The notes beneath the pieces are model-generated. The model ran no database searches. It was not told where the DNA came from and worked only from the letters and a program-made list of their open reading frames with translations. A stretch of 64,000 nt of DNA. Source: Comamonadaceae bacterium (GTDB lineage: Bacteria; Pseudomonadota; Gammaproteobacteria; Burkholderiales; Burkholderiaceae_C). Both the position numbers and the translations under genes were made by a program. Of this stretch, positions 45,090 to 54,479 are shown in pieces. The stretch's first letter is position 1; every line of letters starts with the position of its first letter. Where the stretch lies: contig JAIXOZ010000073.1 in assembly GCA_027486495.1 (NCBI GenBank), positions 1 through 64,000 on the forward strand, in the 5' to 3' direction.

Positions 45090-46930
45090 CAGAAAGCATC
45101 CTCGGGCAAGTCGGCGCAAGTGGGGTCGCGGCTTTTCACCACGCTCAGCCATGCGCCAATTTTGGGCAATTCGTAGCGGAAGAAATAACGGCAGGCAGCA
45201 CGGCGACCTTGTGCAGCGAGTGTGTCATGGCCATCCAGGCTTGCAGCCACATCGAGCCAGATCCAGGCAATGACGGTATGGCCAAACGCTTGCAAATATG
45301 GCACCGCGTTAGCCAGGGCCTGCGCGGGCTCGGCGCCGTCCCAGGCTTGCTGGGTGGCTTGGCCGATTTGTTGGAGCGCGTCACGCAAAACGGCGGCTTC
45401 AGGGCCCCAAGACGCTTCGGCTTTGGCGGCAGTGGCCAGCATGCGTTCGGCCAGCAGTTTCAGGCCACGGCCGTTTTCCATCAGCACCTTGCGGCCCAGC
45501 AGGTCCATGGCCTGGATGCCGTGGGTGCCCTCGTGGATCATGTTCAGTCGGTTGTCGCGCCAATACTGCTCGACCGGGAAGTCACGCGTGTAGCCGTAGC
45601 CGCCGTGGATCTGGATCGCCAAGCTGTTGGCTTCCAGACACCATTCGCTGGGGAAGCTCTTGACGATGGGGGTGAGCACCTCCAGCAGCAAACGCGCCAC
45701 ATCGGCGTCTTCAGCCGTGCCGGTGTGCTGTTCGTCCACCAGTCGGGCGCTGTACAAAGCCAGGGCCAGTGCGCCTTCGCTGTAAGCCTTTTGGGCCAGC
45801 AGCATGCGCTTGATGTCGGCGTGCTCGATGATGCGCACCTGCGGGCGGCTGGCGTCCTTGCCCCCTGCCCCGCTGGGTCGGCCTTGGGGGCGGTTCTTGG
45901 CATAGTCGAGGCTGGCGTAATAACCAGCCATGCCCAGCATGGTGGCGGCCATGCCCACGCCGATGCGGGCTTCGTTCATCATGTGGAACATGCAGCGCAG
46001 GCCTTCGCCGGGCTTGCCGACGAGGTAGCCCACGGCGCCGCTTCCGGCGCCGTCCAAGCCTCCGCCAGCTTCGCCGCGCACGGGGTATTTGCCCTCGCCA
46101 AAGTTCAGCAACGTGTTGGTCGTGCCTCGCCAGCCACACTTGTGGTTCAGACCTGCCAGCGCCACGTCATTGCGCTCGCCTGTCAGTTGGCCATCGGAGC
46201 CCACCAGCTTTTTGGGCACGATGAACAGTGAAATGCCTTTGACGCCAGGCACCAACTGGCCATTTGCATGAGGGATTTTGGCCAAGACCAAGTGGATGAT
46301 GTTCTCAGACAGCTCATGCTCGCCCGAGGAGATCCACATCTTGTTGCCTTTGAGGCGGTAACGCGCCCCCAGGGGATCGGCTTCAAAGTCAGCGCCATCG
46401 GGCGTGGCACGGGTCATCACATCGCTCAGCGACGAGCCCGCTTGCGGCTCACTCAAGCACATGGTGCCCGAAAAGCGACCGCTGAATTCGTTCAAGGCAA
46501 ATACCTGCTTTTGCAAGTCGGTGCCGTGCACCATCAGCAAATTGGCGTTGCCGCTGGTGAGCATGCCCGAGCCGATGCTCACTGATGCCATGGCAAAAAA
46601 CGCGTTGGCGGCCGCTTCGACGGTGTAAGGCAACTGCATGCCGCCCACTTCGTAGTCTTGGGCTGCACTCAACATGCCCGACTCGGCATAAGCCTTGTAC
46701 GCATCGTGGGTGGCTTGCGGCAGCGTGACTTTTTCGCCATCAAAGTGCGGCTCCTGTGTGTCCACCAGGCGGTTGAACGGCGCGTATTTTTCGCGGGCGA
46801 TGCGCTCGCAGGTGTCGAGCACCGCGTCAAAGGTTTCGCGCGAATGGTCGGCAAAGCGCTCGCGGCTTTGCAGGCTTTCGATTTTCAGCCAGTCGTGCAG
46901 CAGAAAATCAACGGTGGGGCGCAGGCTCAT
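45089..46930 (-). CDS. Acyl-CoA dehydrogenase, DmdC-like long form
   Basis: 613 residues, the size of the DmdC / 3-methylmercaptopropionyl-CoA dehydrogenase group rather than classical 380-residue enzymes. Visible are CLSEPQAGSSLSDV with the FAD/substrate loop, KMWISSGEHEL, KCGWRGTTNT, and GGYGYTRDFPVEQYWRDNR. The probable catalytic Glu lies in MIHEGTHGIQA, and a C-terminal helical domain follows. FAD-dependent alpha,beta-dehydrogenation of an acyl-CoA. First gene of the unit downstream of the thiolase terminator. Confidence 0.9.
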   Translation of the reverse strand: MSLRPTVDFLLHDWLKIESLQSRERFADHSRETFDAVLDTCERIAREKYAPFNRLVDTQEPHFDGEKVTLPQATHDAYKAYAESGMLSAAQDYEVGGMQLPYTVEAAANAFFAMASVSIGSGMLTSGNANLLMVHGTDLQKQVFALNEFSGRFSGTMCLSEPQAGSSLSDVMTRATPDGADFEADPLGARYRLKGNKMWISSGEHELSENIIHLVLAKIPHANGQLVPGVKGISLFIVPKKLVGSDGQLTGERNDVALAGLNHKCGWRGTTNTLLNFGEGKYPVRGEAGGGLDGAGSGAVGYLVGKPGEGLRCMFHMMNEARIGVGMAATMLGMAGYYASLDYAKNRPQGRPSGAGGKDASRPQVRIIEHADIKRMLLAQKAYSEGALALALYSARLVDEQHTGTAEDADVARLLLEVLTPIVKSFPSEWCLEANSLAIQIHGGYGYTRDFPVEQYWRDNRLNMIHEGTHGIQAMDLLGRKVLMENGRGLKLLAERMLATAAKAEASWGPEAAVLRDALQQIGQATQQAWDGAEPAQALANAVPYLQAFGHTVIAWIWLDVAASLDGHDTLAAQGRRAACRYFFRYELPKIGAWLSVVKSRDPTCADLPEDAF

Positions 46931-46959
46931 GTCGCATCATTCCGGTACAAAAAACAGAC

Positions 46960-46992
46960 AAAAAAGGCGGTCAGTTGCAAGCCGACCGCCTT
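46960..46992 (-). terminator. Rho-independent terminator after the thiolase gene
   Basis: On the minus strand AAGGCGGTC pairs with GACCGCCTT around an 11-nt loop and is followed by TTTTTTG. It lies 30-60 bp past the thiolase stop codon. Confidence 0.85.
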
Positions 46993-47023
46993 GGTTTTGA
47001 TCAGGCGTCAACAGCCATGGGCA

Positions 47024-48199
47024 TCACAGCACTTCAAAAATGCCGCAAGCGCCCATGCCGCCGCCAATGCACATGGTCACCGCCACGCGTTTGGCACCAC
47101 GGCGTTTGCCTTCGATCAGGGCGTGACCCGTCAGGCGTTGGCCCGACACACCGTAGGGGTGACCCACTGCGATCGCACCACCGTTGACGTTCAAGCGGTC
47201 GGCCGGGATGCCCAGCTTGTCGCGGCAGTACAGCACCTGCACGGCAAAGGCTTCGTTGAGCTCCCACAGGTCAATGTCGTTGACCGTCAGGCCCAGACGC
47301 GCCAGGGCTTTTGGCACGGCGTACACAGGGCCAATGCCCATTTCGTCAGGCTCGCAACCGGCCACAGCAAAGCCGAGGAATCGGCCCATCGGCTTCAAGC
47401 CGCGTTGCTCGGCCAGCTTTTCGTCCATCAGCACACAAGCGCCTGCACCGTCCGAGAACTGGCTGGCGTTGCCTGCAGAGACCAAACCACCGGGCAGCGC
47501 CGAGCGCAGACCGCTGATGGCTTCCACCGTGGTGCCTTCGCGCAGGCCTTCGTCCACGCTCACGGTCACTTGTTTGGTGGTCATGCCCATGACCTTGTCG
47601 ATCACGCCTTGCGTGACGGTGATGGGGGCGATTTCGTCGTTGAACAAACCAGCGGCTTGGGCAGCGCAGGCTTTTTGCTGGCTGGCCGCACCATACGCGT
47701 CCATCACATCGCGGCCGATTTTGTAACGCTTGGCCACTTGCTCGGCGGTTTGCAGCATGTTCCAGTAGATCTCGGGCTTCATCTTGGCCAATGCCAAGTC
47801 TTGCATCATGTGGGTGTTCATCTCTTGCTGCACGCAAGAGATGCTTTCCACACCACCAGCCACGTAGACCTGGCCTTCGCCCGCGATGATGCGCTGCGCT
47901 GCCAAGGCAATGGTTTGCAGGCCCGAAGAGCAAAAACGGTTCACGGTCATGCCCGACACCGAAATCGGCAGACCGGCCTTGAGGGCGATCTGGCGGGCGA
48001 TGTTGGCACCGGTGGCGCCCTCAGGGCTGGCGCAACCCATGATCACGTCTTCGACCTCGGCGGCGTCAATGCCTGCGCGGGCCACGGCGTGTTGCACGGC
48101 GTGCCCGCCCAAGGTTGCGCCATGGGTCATGTTGAAGGCGCCCTTCCAGCTCTTGGCCAGCGGGGTGCGTGCGGTAGATACGATGACAGCATTCGTCAT
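47024..48199 (-). CDS. Acetyl-CoA C-acyltransferase (thiolase)
   Basis: 391 residues. Active-site Cys in NRFCSSGLQ (about residue 89), His in [11 protein letters not shown] and the second Cys in CIGGGMGA near the C-terminus are all present. Cleaves 3-ketoacyl-CoA to acetyl-CoA and a shortened acyl-CoA in beta-oxidation. Lies 59 bp after the FadB-like gene, with which it forms the usual fadB-fadA pair; a strong terminator follows. Confidence 0.93.
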   Translation of the reverse strand: MTNAVIVSTARTPLAKSWKGAFNMTHGATLGGHAVQHAVARAGIDAAEVEDVIMGCASPEGATGANIARQIALKAGLPISVSGMTVNRFCSSGLQTIALAAQRIIAGEGQVYVAGGVESISCVQQEMNTHMMQDLALAKMKPEIYWNMLQTAEQVAKRYKIGRDVMDAYGAASQQKACAAQAAGLFNDEIAPITVTQGVIDKVMGMTTKQVTVSVDEGLREGTTVEAISGLRSALPGGLVSAGNASQFSDGAGACVLMDEKLAEQRGLKPMGRFLGFAVAGCEPDEMGIGPVYAVPKALARLGLTVNDIDLWELNEAFAVQVLYCRDKLGIPADRLNVNGGAIAVGHPYGVSGQRLTGHALIEGKRRGAKRVAVTMCIGGGMGACGIFEVL

Positions 48200-48258
48200 G
48201 ATGGTCCTTTCAAGTGGGGGACAGCGCTTTCAGTCTGCCCCGCCAAAAATTTAAAAAA

Positions 48259-50370
48259 TCAGTTGAATGTCTTGCCTTCGGCCACCAAACGCGCCAGCAA
48301 AGGTGCGGGTTGCCAGAATTGGGCGTCGTCGAGCGGGTTCTTGGCAAAGCGCTTCATGGCTTCGGCCACGTTGAACAGGCCAATCGTGTCGGCGTAGTTC
48401 ATGGGGCCACCGCGCCAGAACGGGAAGCCGTAGCCGGTGATGTAGACCATGTCGATGTCGCTGGCCTTGCTGGCAATGCCCTCTTCCAGAATGTGACAAG
48501 CTTCGTTGACCAGCGAGAACACCAGGCGCTGCACGATTTCTTCGTCAGCTATCTTGCGGGGCGTGATGCCTTGGGCGGCGCGGTGCTTCTCGATCATCTC
48601 GACCACCACGGGGCTGGGGATCGCATCGCGTTTGCCGGCCTGGTAGTCGTACCAGCCAGCGCCGGTCTTTTGGCCGTAGCGGCCCATTTCGCACAGCAAG
48701 TCAGCAGTCTTGCTGTACTTCATGTTCGGCTTTTCCTGGTAGCGGCGCTTGCGGATGGCCCATCCGATGTCGTTGCCGGCCAAGTCGCCCATGCGGAAGG
48801 GGCCCATGGCAAAGCCAAACTTTTCGACCGCCTTGTCCACTTGGGCGGGTGTGCAGCCTTCTTCGATCAGGAAACCGGCTTGGCGGCTGTACTGCTCGAT
48901 CATGCGGTTGCCGATGAAACCATCGCACACGCCAGAGACCACTGAGGTTTTCTTGATCTTCTTGCCAATCGCCATCACCGTGGCCAGCACGTCCTTGCCT
49001 GTTTGAGCGCCGCGCACAACTTCGAGCAGCTTCATCACGTTGGCGGGGCTGAAGAAGTGCATGCCGATCACGTCTTGCGGACGCTTGGTGAAGGATGCGA
49101 TCTTGTTGACGTCCAGCGTCGAGGTGTTGGAGGCCAGGATCGCACCGGGCTTCATGACTTCGTCGAGCTTCTTGAAGACGGTTTCCTTGACGCCCATCTC
49201 TTCAAACACGGCTTCAATGACCAAGTCGGCCTGACCAATGTCGTCGTAGCTCAGTGTGGTGGACAAAAGGGCCATGCGCTCGTCGTACTTCTCTGGCTTG
49301 AGCTTGCCCTTTTTGACCTGGGCTTCGTAGTTCTTGCGGATGGTGGCCACGCCACGGTCCAGCGCGTCCTGCTTCATCTCGAGGATCTTGACCGGGATGC
49401 CCGCGTTCAGGAAGTTCATCGAGATGCCACCGCCCATGGTGCCAGCGCCGATCACGGCGATGGACTTGATGTCGCGTTTGGGGGTGTCTTCGGGTACGTC
49501 AGGGATCTTGCTGGCGGCACGGTCGGCCATGAAGATGTGGCGCAGCGCTTTGCTTTCAGGCGTCATCATCAGGGCGGTGAAAATTTCACGCTCCAAGACC
49601 ATGCCTTCATCAAACTTTTTCTTGGTGGCGGCTTGCACGGCCTCCAGGCACTTTTCTGGCGCGGGCAGGTTTTTGGCCATGCCTTTGACCATGTTGCGAG
49701 CAAACTGGAAATAAGCATCGCCCTGAGGGTGTTTGCAAGGCAAGTTGCGCACCATGGGCATGGGCGAGCCGTCTGCGTGGGCGGCAGCCACTTTGCGGGC
49801 CATGGCCAAAGCTTCTTCGGCCAAGGTTTCAGCCGACTGGGCCATGGCATCGAACAGCTTTTGGCCAGGCAACATGGCCAGCATTTCGCTCTTGATGGCT
49901 TCGCCGCTGACAATCATGTTCAGGGCCGCTTCAACGCCGATCACACGGGGCAGACGTTGCGTGCCGCCTGCGCCGGGGATCAAGCCCAACTTGACTTCAG
50001 GCAAAGCAATGGAGCTGCCAGGCGCGGCCATGCGGTAGTGGCAACCCAAAGCCAATTCCAGACCGCCGCCCATGGCCACGGAGTGGATCGCGGCCACGAT
50101 GGGTTTGGCCGAGTTTTCGCAAGAACGAATCACGCTCAGCAAATTGGGCTCCTGGATCGCTTTGGGCGAGCCAAATTCACGGATGTCTGCACCGCCCGAA
50201 AAAGCTTTGCCGCCACCGGTGATGACGATGGCTTTGACGGCGCTGTCCTTGTTGGCTTGCTCCAACCCCTCGGTGATGCCCATGCGGGTGGACAGACCCA
50301 AACCGTTGACCGGCGGGTTGGTCAGGGTGATGACCGCGACATCGCCGTGGACTTTGTATTCAGCTGTCAT
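48259..50370 (-). CDS. Bifunctional enoyl-CoA hydratase / 3-hydroxyacyl-CoA dehydrogenase (FadB/FadJ type)
   Basis: 703 residues. Crotonase domain (1-190) with oxyanion residues in GKAFSGGADIREF and both catalytic Glu in MGGGLELALG and LPEVKLGLIPGAGGT. The NAD domain begins at IAVIGAGTMGGGI (about 305). The C-terminal dehydrogenase region has HFFSPANVMKLLEVV and two 3HCDH_C modules. Catalyses hydration and oxidation steps of beta-oxidation. A TetR-type palindrome and a ribosome-binding site (AAGGAAG) precede the ATG. Confidence 0.94.
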   Translation of the reverse strand: MTAEYKVHGDVAVITLTNPPVNGLGLSTRMGITEGLEQANKDSAVKAIVITGGGKAFSGGADIREFGSPKAIQEPNLLSVIRSCENSAKPIVAAIHSVAMGGGLELALGCHYRMAAPGSSIALPEVKLGLIPGAGGTQRLPRVIGVEAALNMIVSGEAIKSEMLAMLPGQKLFDAMAQSAETLAEEALAMARKVAAAHADGSPMPMVRNLPCKHPQGDAYFQFARNMVKGMAKNLPAPEKCLEAVQAATKKKFDEGMVLEREIFTALMMTPESKALRHIFMADRAASKIPDVPEDTPKRDIKSIAVIGAGTMGGGISMNFLNAGIPVKILEMKQDALDRGVATIRKNYEAQVKKGKLKPEKYDERMALLSTTLSYDDIGQADLVIEAVFEEMGVKETVFKKLDEVMKPGAILASNTSTLDVNKIASFTKRPQDVIGMHFFSPANVMKLLEVVRGAQTGKDVLATVMAIGKKIKKTSVVSGVCDGFIGNRMIEQYSRQAGFLIEEGCTPAQVDKAVEKFGFAMGPFRMGDLAGNDIGWAIRKRRYQEKPNMKYSKTADLLCEMGRYGQKTGAGWYDYQAGKRDAIPSPVVVEMIEKHRAAQGITPRKIADEEIVQRLVFSLVNEACHILEEGIASKASDIDMVYITGYGFPFWRGGPMNYADTIGLFNVAEAMKRFAKNPLDDAQFWQPAPLLARLVAEGKTFN

Positions 50371-50400
50371 GCTGGACTTCCTTTGCGTGAAAATTTAAAA

Positions 50401-50420
50401 AAGAACGACCGTTCGTTTTT
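50401..50420. promoter_or_regulatory. Palindromic operator candidate upstream of the FadB-like gene
   Basis: GAACGACCGTTCG reads as near-perfect inverted halves (ACGAACGG / CCGTTCGT type) 30 bp upstream of the ATG at 50370. Palindromes of ACGAACGNNCGTT form are common targets of TetR-family fatty-acid regulators in Burkholderiales. No TetR gene is in the window. Confidence 0.45.
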
Positions 50421-50433
50421 GAACATTGTAGAC

Positions 50434-50473
50434 ATAAAAAAACCCGTTGCGGCAACATTTTTGTCGCAACGGG
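50434..50473 (-). terminator. Rho-independent terminator of the livHMGF unit
   Basis: On the minus strand CCCGTTGCGACAA pairs with TTGCCGCAACGGG around AAATG and is followed by TTTTTTT. It lies 20-55 bp after livF and separates the transporter genes from the beta-oxidation genes. Confidence 0.88.
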
Positions 50474-50490
50474 GACGGCACTCAAGCCGA

Positions 50491-51186
50491 TCAGACTTCC
50501 AGCCATTCCTTGCGAATGTAGCTGTTGGCGCGCAGTTCGTCGGGTGTTCCTTGGAACACGATGGCTCCATGGCCCATGACCAGGGCGCGGTCGGAGATGC
50601 TCATGGCGATTGTCAGTTTTTGTTCAATCAACAATACCGAAACTCCCTTGGCTTTGAGGCTGTAAAGAAATTGGCCAACCAGCTCGACAATTTTGGGAGC
50701 CAGTCCTTCCGTCGGTTCATCGATGATGATGAGATCGGGGTCGCCCATCAGGGTGCGGCACAGCGTGAGCATTTGCTGCTCACCACCCGAGAGCACACCG
50801 GCTTCATTGTGTTCTCGCTCTTTAAGGCGGGGAAACATGGCGAACATGTCGTCAAACGACCAACGGCCGTTTTGCCCATTGCGTTTTTGGCCCAACTGCA
50901 GGTTTTGGCTCACCGTGAGTTTGGGGAAAATCTCGCGGTTCTCTGGCACATAGCCCACGCCCAGATGGGCGATTTCATAGGCTTTTTTGCCCTGAATGGG
51001 CTGGCCTTTCCAGTCAATTCGCCCTTCGCACTCCACCAAGCCCATGATGGCCTTGGCGGTGGTGGAGCGGCCTGAGCCGTTGCGCCCGAGCAGAGCCACG
51101 ATCTCGCCCTGCCCCACTTCGAAATTGACGCCATGCAGAACATGGCTTTTGCCGTAAAAAGCGTGAAGGTTGTCGATTTGCAGCAT
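50491..51186 (-). CDS. livF: Branched-chain amino acid-type ABC transporter ATPase LivF
   Basis: 231 residues. Walker A is written GRNGSGRSTT, with Arg in place of the canonical Lys at GxGR-S; this substitution deserves checking because Lys normally holds the ATP phosphate. The signature LSGGEQQ, Walker B LIIIDEPTEGLAP and switch His-equivalent region are present. LivF-type short ATPases pair with LivG. Start codon overlaps the livG stop by 1 bp. Imports amino acids or, in catabolic clusters like this, aromatic or aliphatic acids. Confidence 0.9.
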   Translation of the reverse strand: MLQIDNLHAFYGKSHVLHGVNFEVGQGEIVALLGRNGSGRSTTAKAIMGLVECEGRIDWKGQPIQGKKAYEIAHLGVGYVPENREIFPKLTVSQNLQLGQKRNGQNGRWSFDDMFAMFPRLKEREHNEAGVLSGGEQQMLTLCRTLMGDPDLIIIDEPTEGLAPKIVELVGQFLYSLKAKGVSVLLIEQKLTIAMSISDRALVMGHGAIVFQGTPDELRANSYIRKEWLEV

Positions 51187-51956
51187 CAGTGGCCTCCTGC
51201 TTGGCTGTCTGCGACCGGAGAGCCCAGATAAGCCTCCTGTACTTTGGCATTGGCGCGCACGGCCTCAGGGGTGTCAAAGGCAATGACTTCGCCATAAACG
51301 ACCACCGCGATCTTGTCGGCCAGGCCAAACACCACGCCCATGTCGTGCTCCACCGTGAGCAATGTTTTGCCCACAGTGATGTCTTTGATGAGCTGGATGA
51401 ATCTCGAGGTCTCGCTCTTGCTCATACCGGCCGTAGGTTCGTCCAGCAAGATCACATCCGATCCCCCCGCGATGGTCACGCCAATCTCCAGCGCCCTTTG
51501 CTCGGCATAGGTCAGGTTGACCGCCAGCACGTCGCGTTTTTTGTCCAGATGGATCATGTCCAACAGCTCGTCAGTGCGGTCGTTGGCGTCCTTCAGGTCG
51601 GACAGAAATTTCCAAAAGCTGTACTTGTAGCCCAAGCTCCAGAGCACCGCGCAGCGCAGGTTCTCGAACACACTGAGCTTGGGGAAGATGTTGGTGATCT
51701 GAAAGCTGCGCGACAGTCCCATGCGGTTGATCTCATAGGGTGTCTTGTTCTGGATGGCCTGGCCGTTCAGCAAGATTTCGCCACTGGTGGGGCCAAAGCG
51801 GCCGCTGATCAGGTTGAACAGCGTGGACTTGCCCGCGCCATTGGGGCCGATGACGGCCACGCGTTCACCGGACTGCACAGCCAGGTTCACGCCCCGGATG
51901 ATTTCGGTCTTGCCGAAGTTCTTGCGCACGTCCTGGAGTTCAAGGGCGTAACTCAT
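51186..51956 (-). CDS. livG: Branched-chain amino acid-type ABC transporter ATPase LivG
   Basis: 256 residues. Walker A GPNGAGKST is canonical; Walker B is VILLDEPTAGMS. The signature is the LivG-type region LTYAEQRALEIG, lacking a plain LSGGQ. The C-terminal BCA_ABC_TP_C extension (VQEAYLGSPV) marks the LivG subgroup. Overlaps livM by 4 bp and livF by 1 bp. Confidence 0.92.
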   Translation of the reverse strand: MSYALELQDVRKNFGKTEIIRGVNLAVQSGERVAVIGPNGAGKSTLFNLISGRFGPTSGEILLNGQAIQNKTPYEINRMGLSRSFQITNIFPKLSVFENLRCAVLWSLGYKYSFWKFLSDLKDANDRTDELLDMIHLDKKRDVLAVNLTYAEQRALEIGVTIAGGSDVILLDEPTAGMSKSETSRFIQLIKDITVGKTLLTVEHDMGVVFGLADKIAVVVYGEVIAFDTPEAVRANAKVQEAYLGSPVADSQAGGH

Positions 51957-53245
51957 AAGGCCGCTTCCCTTCGTTTGATTTCTTTTTCGATGTCGGTTTG
52001 AATTTCTCCCCAGTCGCGAGCAAACTGCCTGCGGGCCAGCTCAAACAAACCCAAACCGGTCAACATGACAAAAGCCGAGCCAAACCAGCTGTCCAAACTC
52101 TTGGCATTCAGCGTGGCACCCATGAACTTGACCGTGTCACCCAAGGCCGAATTGAGTTGCAGGTGGTAGACCATCTCGATCATGGCACCGGCTCCCGCGA
52201 GCATGACGATCCCCGTCAGGCCCAGCGCCAGGTAACTGGTCCAGATCTGTCGTAACTTGCCGAACTTGGCGACCCGCAAGTTCATCATGATCAGGCTGGC
52301 AATGCCGCCTGGTGCATACATGACCATGAACAGGAAGACCAGTCCCAAATACAGGAGCCAGGCTTTGGTCAGCTCCGACAACAGCACAAAGGCGATGATC
52401 ATCAGCACCGCACCGATGATGGGGCCAAAAAAGAAGGTCGCACCGCCCAAAAAGGTGAACAACAAGTAGGCACCCGAGCGGGCTGCACCCACCACCTCTG
52501 CGGTGACGATCTCGAAGTTCAAAGACGCCAAGCCGCCCGCGATGCCCGCAAAAAAGCCCGAGATGATGAACGCCATGTAGCGCACACGCTGCGTGTTGTA
52601 GCCGATGAACTCCACGCGCTCGGGGTTGTCGCGCACGGCGTTCAAAATCCGGCCGAGCGGCGTTTGCGTGAAGGCATACATGAGCGCCACACACACAAAG
52701 GTGTAGGCCGCGATCAGGTAATACACCTGGATTTGCGGACCGTAGGTGATGCCAAAAAATGGCTGACCGGCCACACGGTTGCCAGAAACACCCGCCTCGC
52801 CCCCGAAAAATTCGGAGAACATGAGCGACATGGCGAACACCAACTCGGCCACGCCCAAGGTGATCATGGCGAAGGTGGTGCCCGATTTGCGGGTGGTGAC
52901 CCAGCCCAGCAAGATGGCAAAGCCCATGCCGGTGAGGCCACCGATGATGGGCAGCAAACTGACTGGGATGTTGAGCTTGCCTGCGCTCACCGCATTGAGC
53001 GCGTGAATAGCCATGTAGGAGCCCAAGCCTGTGTAGACCGCATGGCCAAAGCTGAGCATGCCGCCTTGTCCCAACAAAATGTTGTAGGACAGGCAAGCAA
53101 TGATGGCGATGCCCATTTGGGCGAGCATCGTGGTCGACAAGTTGCTGGTGAACACCAAGGGTGAAGCCACCAGAACCAGCGCGAACAGACTCCAGATGAC
53201 CCAACGGCCGACGTTGTAGGGTTTGAATTTGTAAACAGCAGCCAT
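51953..53245 (-). CDS. livM: ABC transporter permease LivM
   Basis: 430 residues, a LivM-type permease with about ten membrane helices. The family motif GQGGMLSFGHAVYTGLGSY is near residue 57 and the coupling EAA-like region near DNPERVEFIGYN. A C-terminal extension of about 80 residues with two more hydrophobic segments ends in a basic, acidic-alternating tail (DIEKEIKRREAAL). Inner-membrane channel half, partner of LivH. Starts 4 bp after livH ends. Confidence 0.92.
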   Translation of the reverse strand: MAAVYKFKPYNVGRWVIWSLFALVLVASPLVFTSNLSTTMLAQMGIAIIACLSYNILLGQGGMLSFGHAVYTGLGSYMAIHALNAVSAGKLNIPVSLLPIIGGLTGMGFAILLGWVTTRKSGTTFAMITLGVAELVFAMSLMFSEFFGGEAGVSGNRVAGQPFFGITYGPQIQVYYLIAAYTFVCVALMYAFTQTPLGRILNAVRDNPERVEFIGYNTQRVRYMAFIISGFFAGIAGGLASLNFEIVTAEVVGAARSGAYLLFTFLGGATFFFGPIIGAVLMIIAFVLLSELTKAWLLYLGLVFLFMVMYAPGGIASLIMMNLRVAKFGKLRQIWTSYLALGLTGIVMLAGAGAMIEMVYHLQLNSALGDTVKFMGATLNAKSLDSWFGSAFVMLTGLGLFELARRQFARDWGEIQTDIEKEIKRREAAL

Positions 53246-53249
53246 GGCA

Positions 53250-54287
53250 TCAAGTCTCGCGAGTACCCAACAGACCCTTGGGTCGGAAGATCAGGATCAG
53301 CACCAAAAACAGGTAGGGCAAGATGGGTGCCACCTGCGACAGCGTGAGCTTGGCAAAGGAGTTTTCTTGAGTGGCTGCCGACAAGGCCCAGCCCATGTCT
53401 TTGGCCAGAGTCAAAAAGGAGTAGTCGATGGCCACGGCGAAGGTCTGGATCACGCCAATCAGGATGGACGCCAAAAAGGCCCCCGACAGAGATCCCATGC
53501 CGCCCACCACCACCACCACGAAGATGACCGATCCCACGGTGGCGGCCATGGCTGGCTCCGTCACGAAGGTGCTGCCACCAATGACGCCCGCTAGACCGGC
53601 CAGGCCCGTGCCAGCGCCAAACACCAGCATGAACACGCGTGGCACGTTGTGCCCGAGCGACTCCACCATTTCGGGGTGGGTCAACGCAGCCTGAATGACC
53701 AGGCCAATGCGGGTGCGGGTGAGCAAGAGCCACAAGGACAACAGCATGAGCAATGCGACCAGCATCATGAAGCCGCGTGTGGCCGGAAACGGCGAACACA
53801 CCACGCGGATGGCGGCATCGGCTGCACTGCACATCTCGGCAGGCGCTGAGCCCCAGACCACGCTCAGACCATTGGCAGAGTGGTTGATCAGCGTGAAGGC
53901 CGAGCTGCGCAAAATTTCGGGCGGTGGAAACTCCACAGCCGTGCGGCCCCACACCAACTGCACCAACTCCAGCACCACATAAGACAGGCCGAACGTCACC
54001 AGCAATTCGGGCACATGGCCAAAGGGGTGGACTTTGCGCAGCGTCAGGCGCTCAAACAGGGCACCACATGCCCCGACCAAAAGGGGCGCAATGATCAGTG
54101 CAGGCCAAAAGCCAACCCACTGCGAGATGGTGTAGCCAAAATAGGCGCCCACCATGTAGAAGCTGGCGTGCGCAAAGTTGAGCACACCCATCATGCTGAA
54201 GATCAGCGTCAGTCCGGAGCTGAGCATGAACAGCAACAGCCCGTAACTGAGGCCGTTGAGCATGGAGATGATGAAAAACTCCATCAC
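53250..54287 (-). CDS. livH: ABC transporter permease LivH
   Basis: 345 residues; starts with the LivH signature NGLSYGLLLFMLSSGLTLIFSMMGVLNFAHASFYM (landmark: MGVLNFAHASFYMVGAY). The periplasmic loop between residues 95 and 160 is longer than usual and has two Cys (MCSAADAAIRVVC) that could form a disulfide. Coupling-helix region TRTRIGLVIQAALTHPEMVESLG matches. Partner permease of LivM. Confidence 0.92.
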   Translation of the reverse strand: MMEFFIISMLNGLSYGLLLFMLSSGLTLIFSMMGVLNFAHASFYMVGAYFGYTISQWVGFWPALIIAPLLVGACGALFERLTLRKVHPFGHVPELLVTFGLSYVVLELVQLVWGRTAVEFPPPEILRSSAFTLINHSANGLSVVWGSAPAEMCSAADAAIRVVCSPFPATRGFMMLVALLMLLSLWLLLTRTRIGLVIQAALTHPEMVESLGHNVPRVFMLVFGAGTGLAGLAGVIGGSTFVTEPAMAATVGSVIFVVVVVGGMGSLSGAFLASILIGVIQTFAVAIDYSFLTLAKDMGWALSAATQENSFAKLTLSQVAPILPYLFLVLILIFRPKGLLGTRET

Positions 54288-54371
54288 AAACTTTCCAGAC
54301 CCTTGGGGTCTAAAGCATTACCGAAAGTGGACTTGCTCTGGCAAATCCGGTCTCAATGGGGCACAAAAGCC

Positions 54372-54408
54372 CAAAAAAAAGCCCGATGAACCCTCAGGTG
54401 ATCGGGCC
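54372..54408 (-). terminator. Terminator between the binding-protein gene and livH
   Basis: On the minus strand GCCCGAT pairs with ATCGGGC around CACCTGAGGGTTC and is followed by eight T. It sits about 75 bp past the binding-protein stop and 85 bp before livH. If partly read through, it would set a high ratio of binding protein to membrane components. Confidence 0.88.
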
Positions 54409-54479
54409 TTGCCCCAGCCTCCCTGCGCTCAGCGTGCCGTGCGGGCAGCTTAGCGATCGGTGACGGCTGGGATTGCGCC

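Noticed and set aside
45011-46231. 406-residue plus-strand ORF opposite the acyl-CoA dehydrogenase
   Set aside because: Shadow frame; the dehydrogenase motifs on the minus strand are unambiguous.
49003-51075. 690-residue plus-strand ORF opposite FadB-like and LivF genes
   Set aside because: Composition of a shadow frame and spans several clear genes and a terminator.
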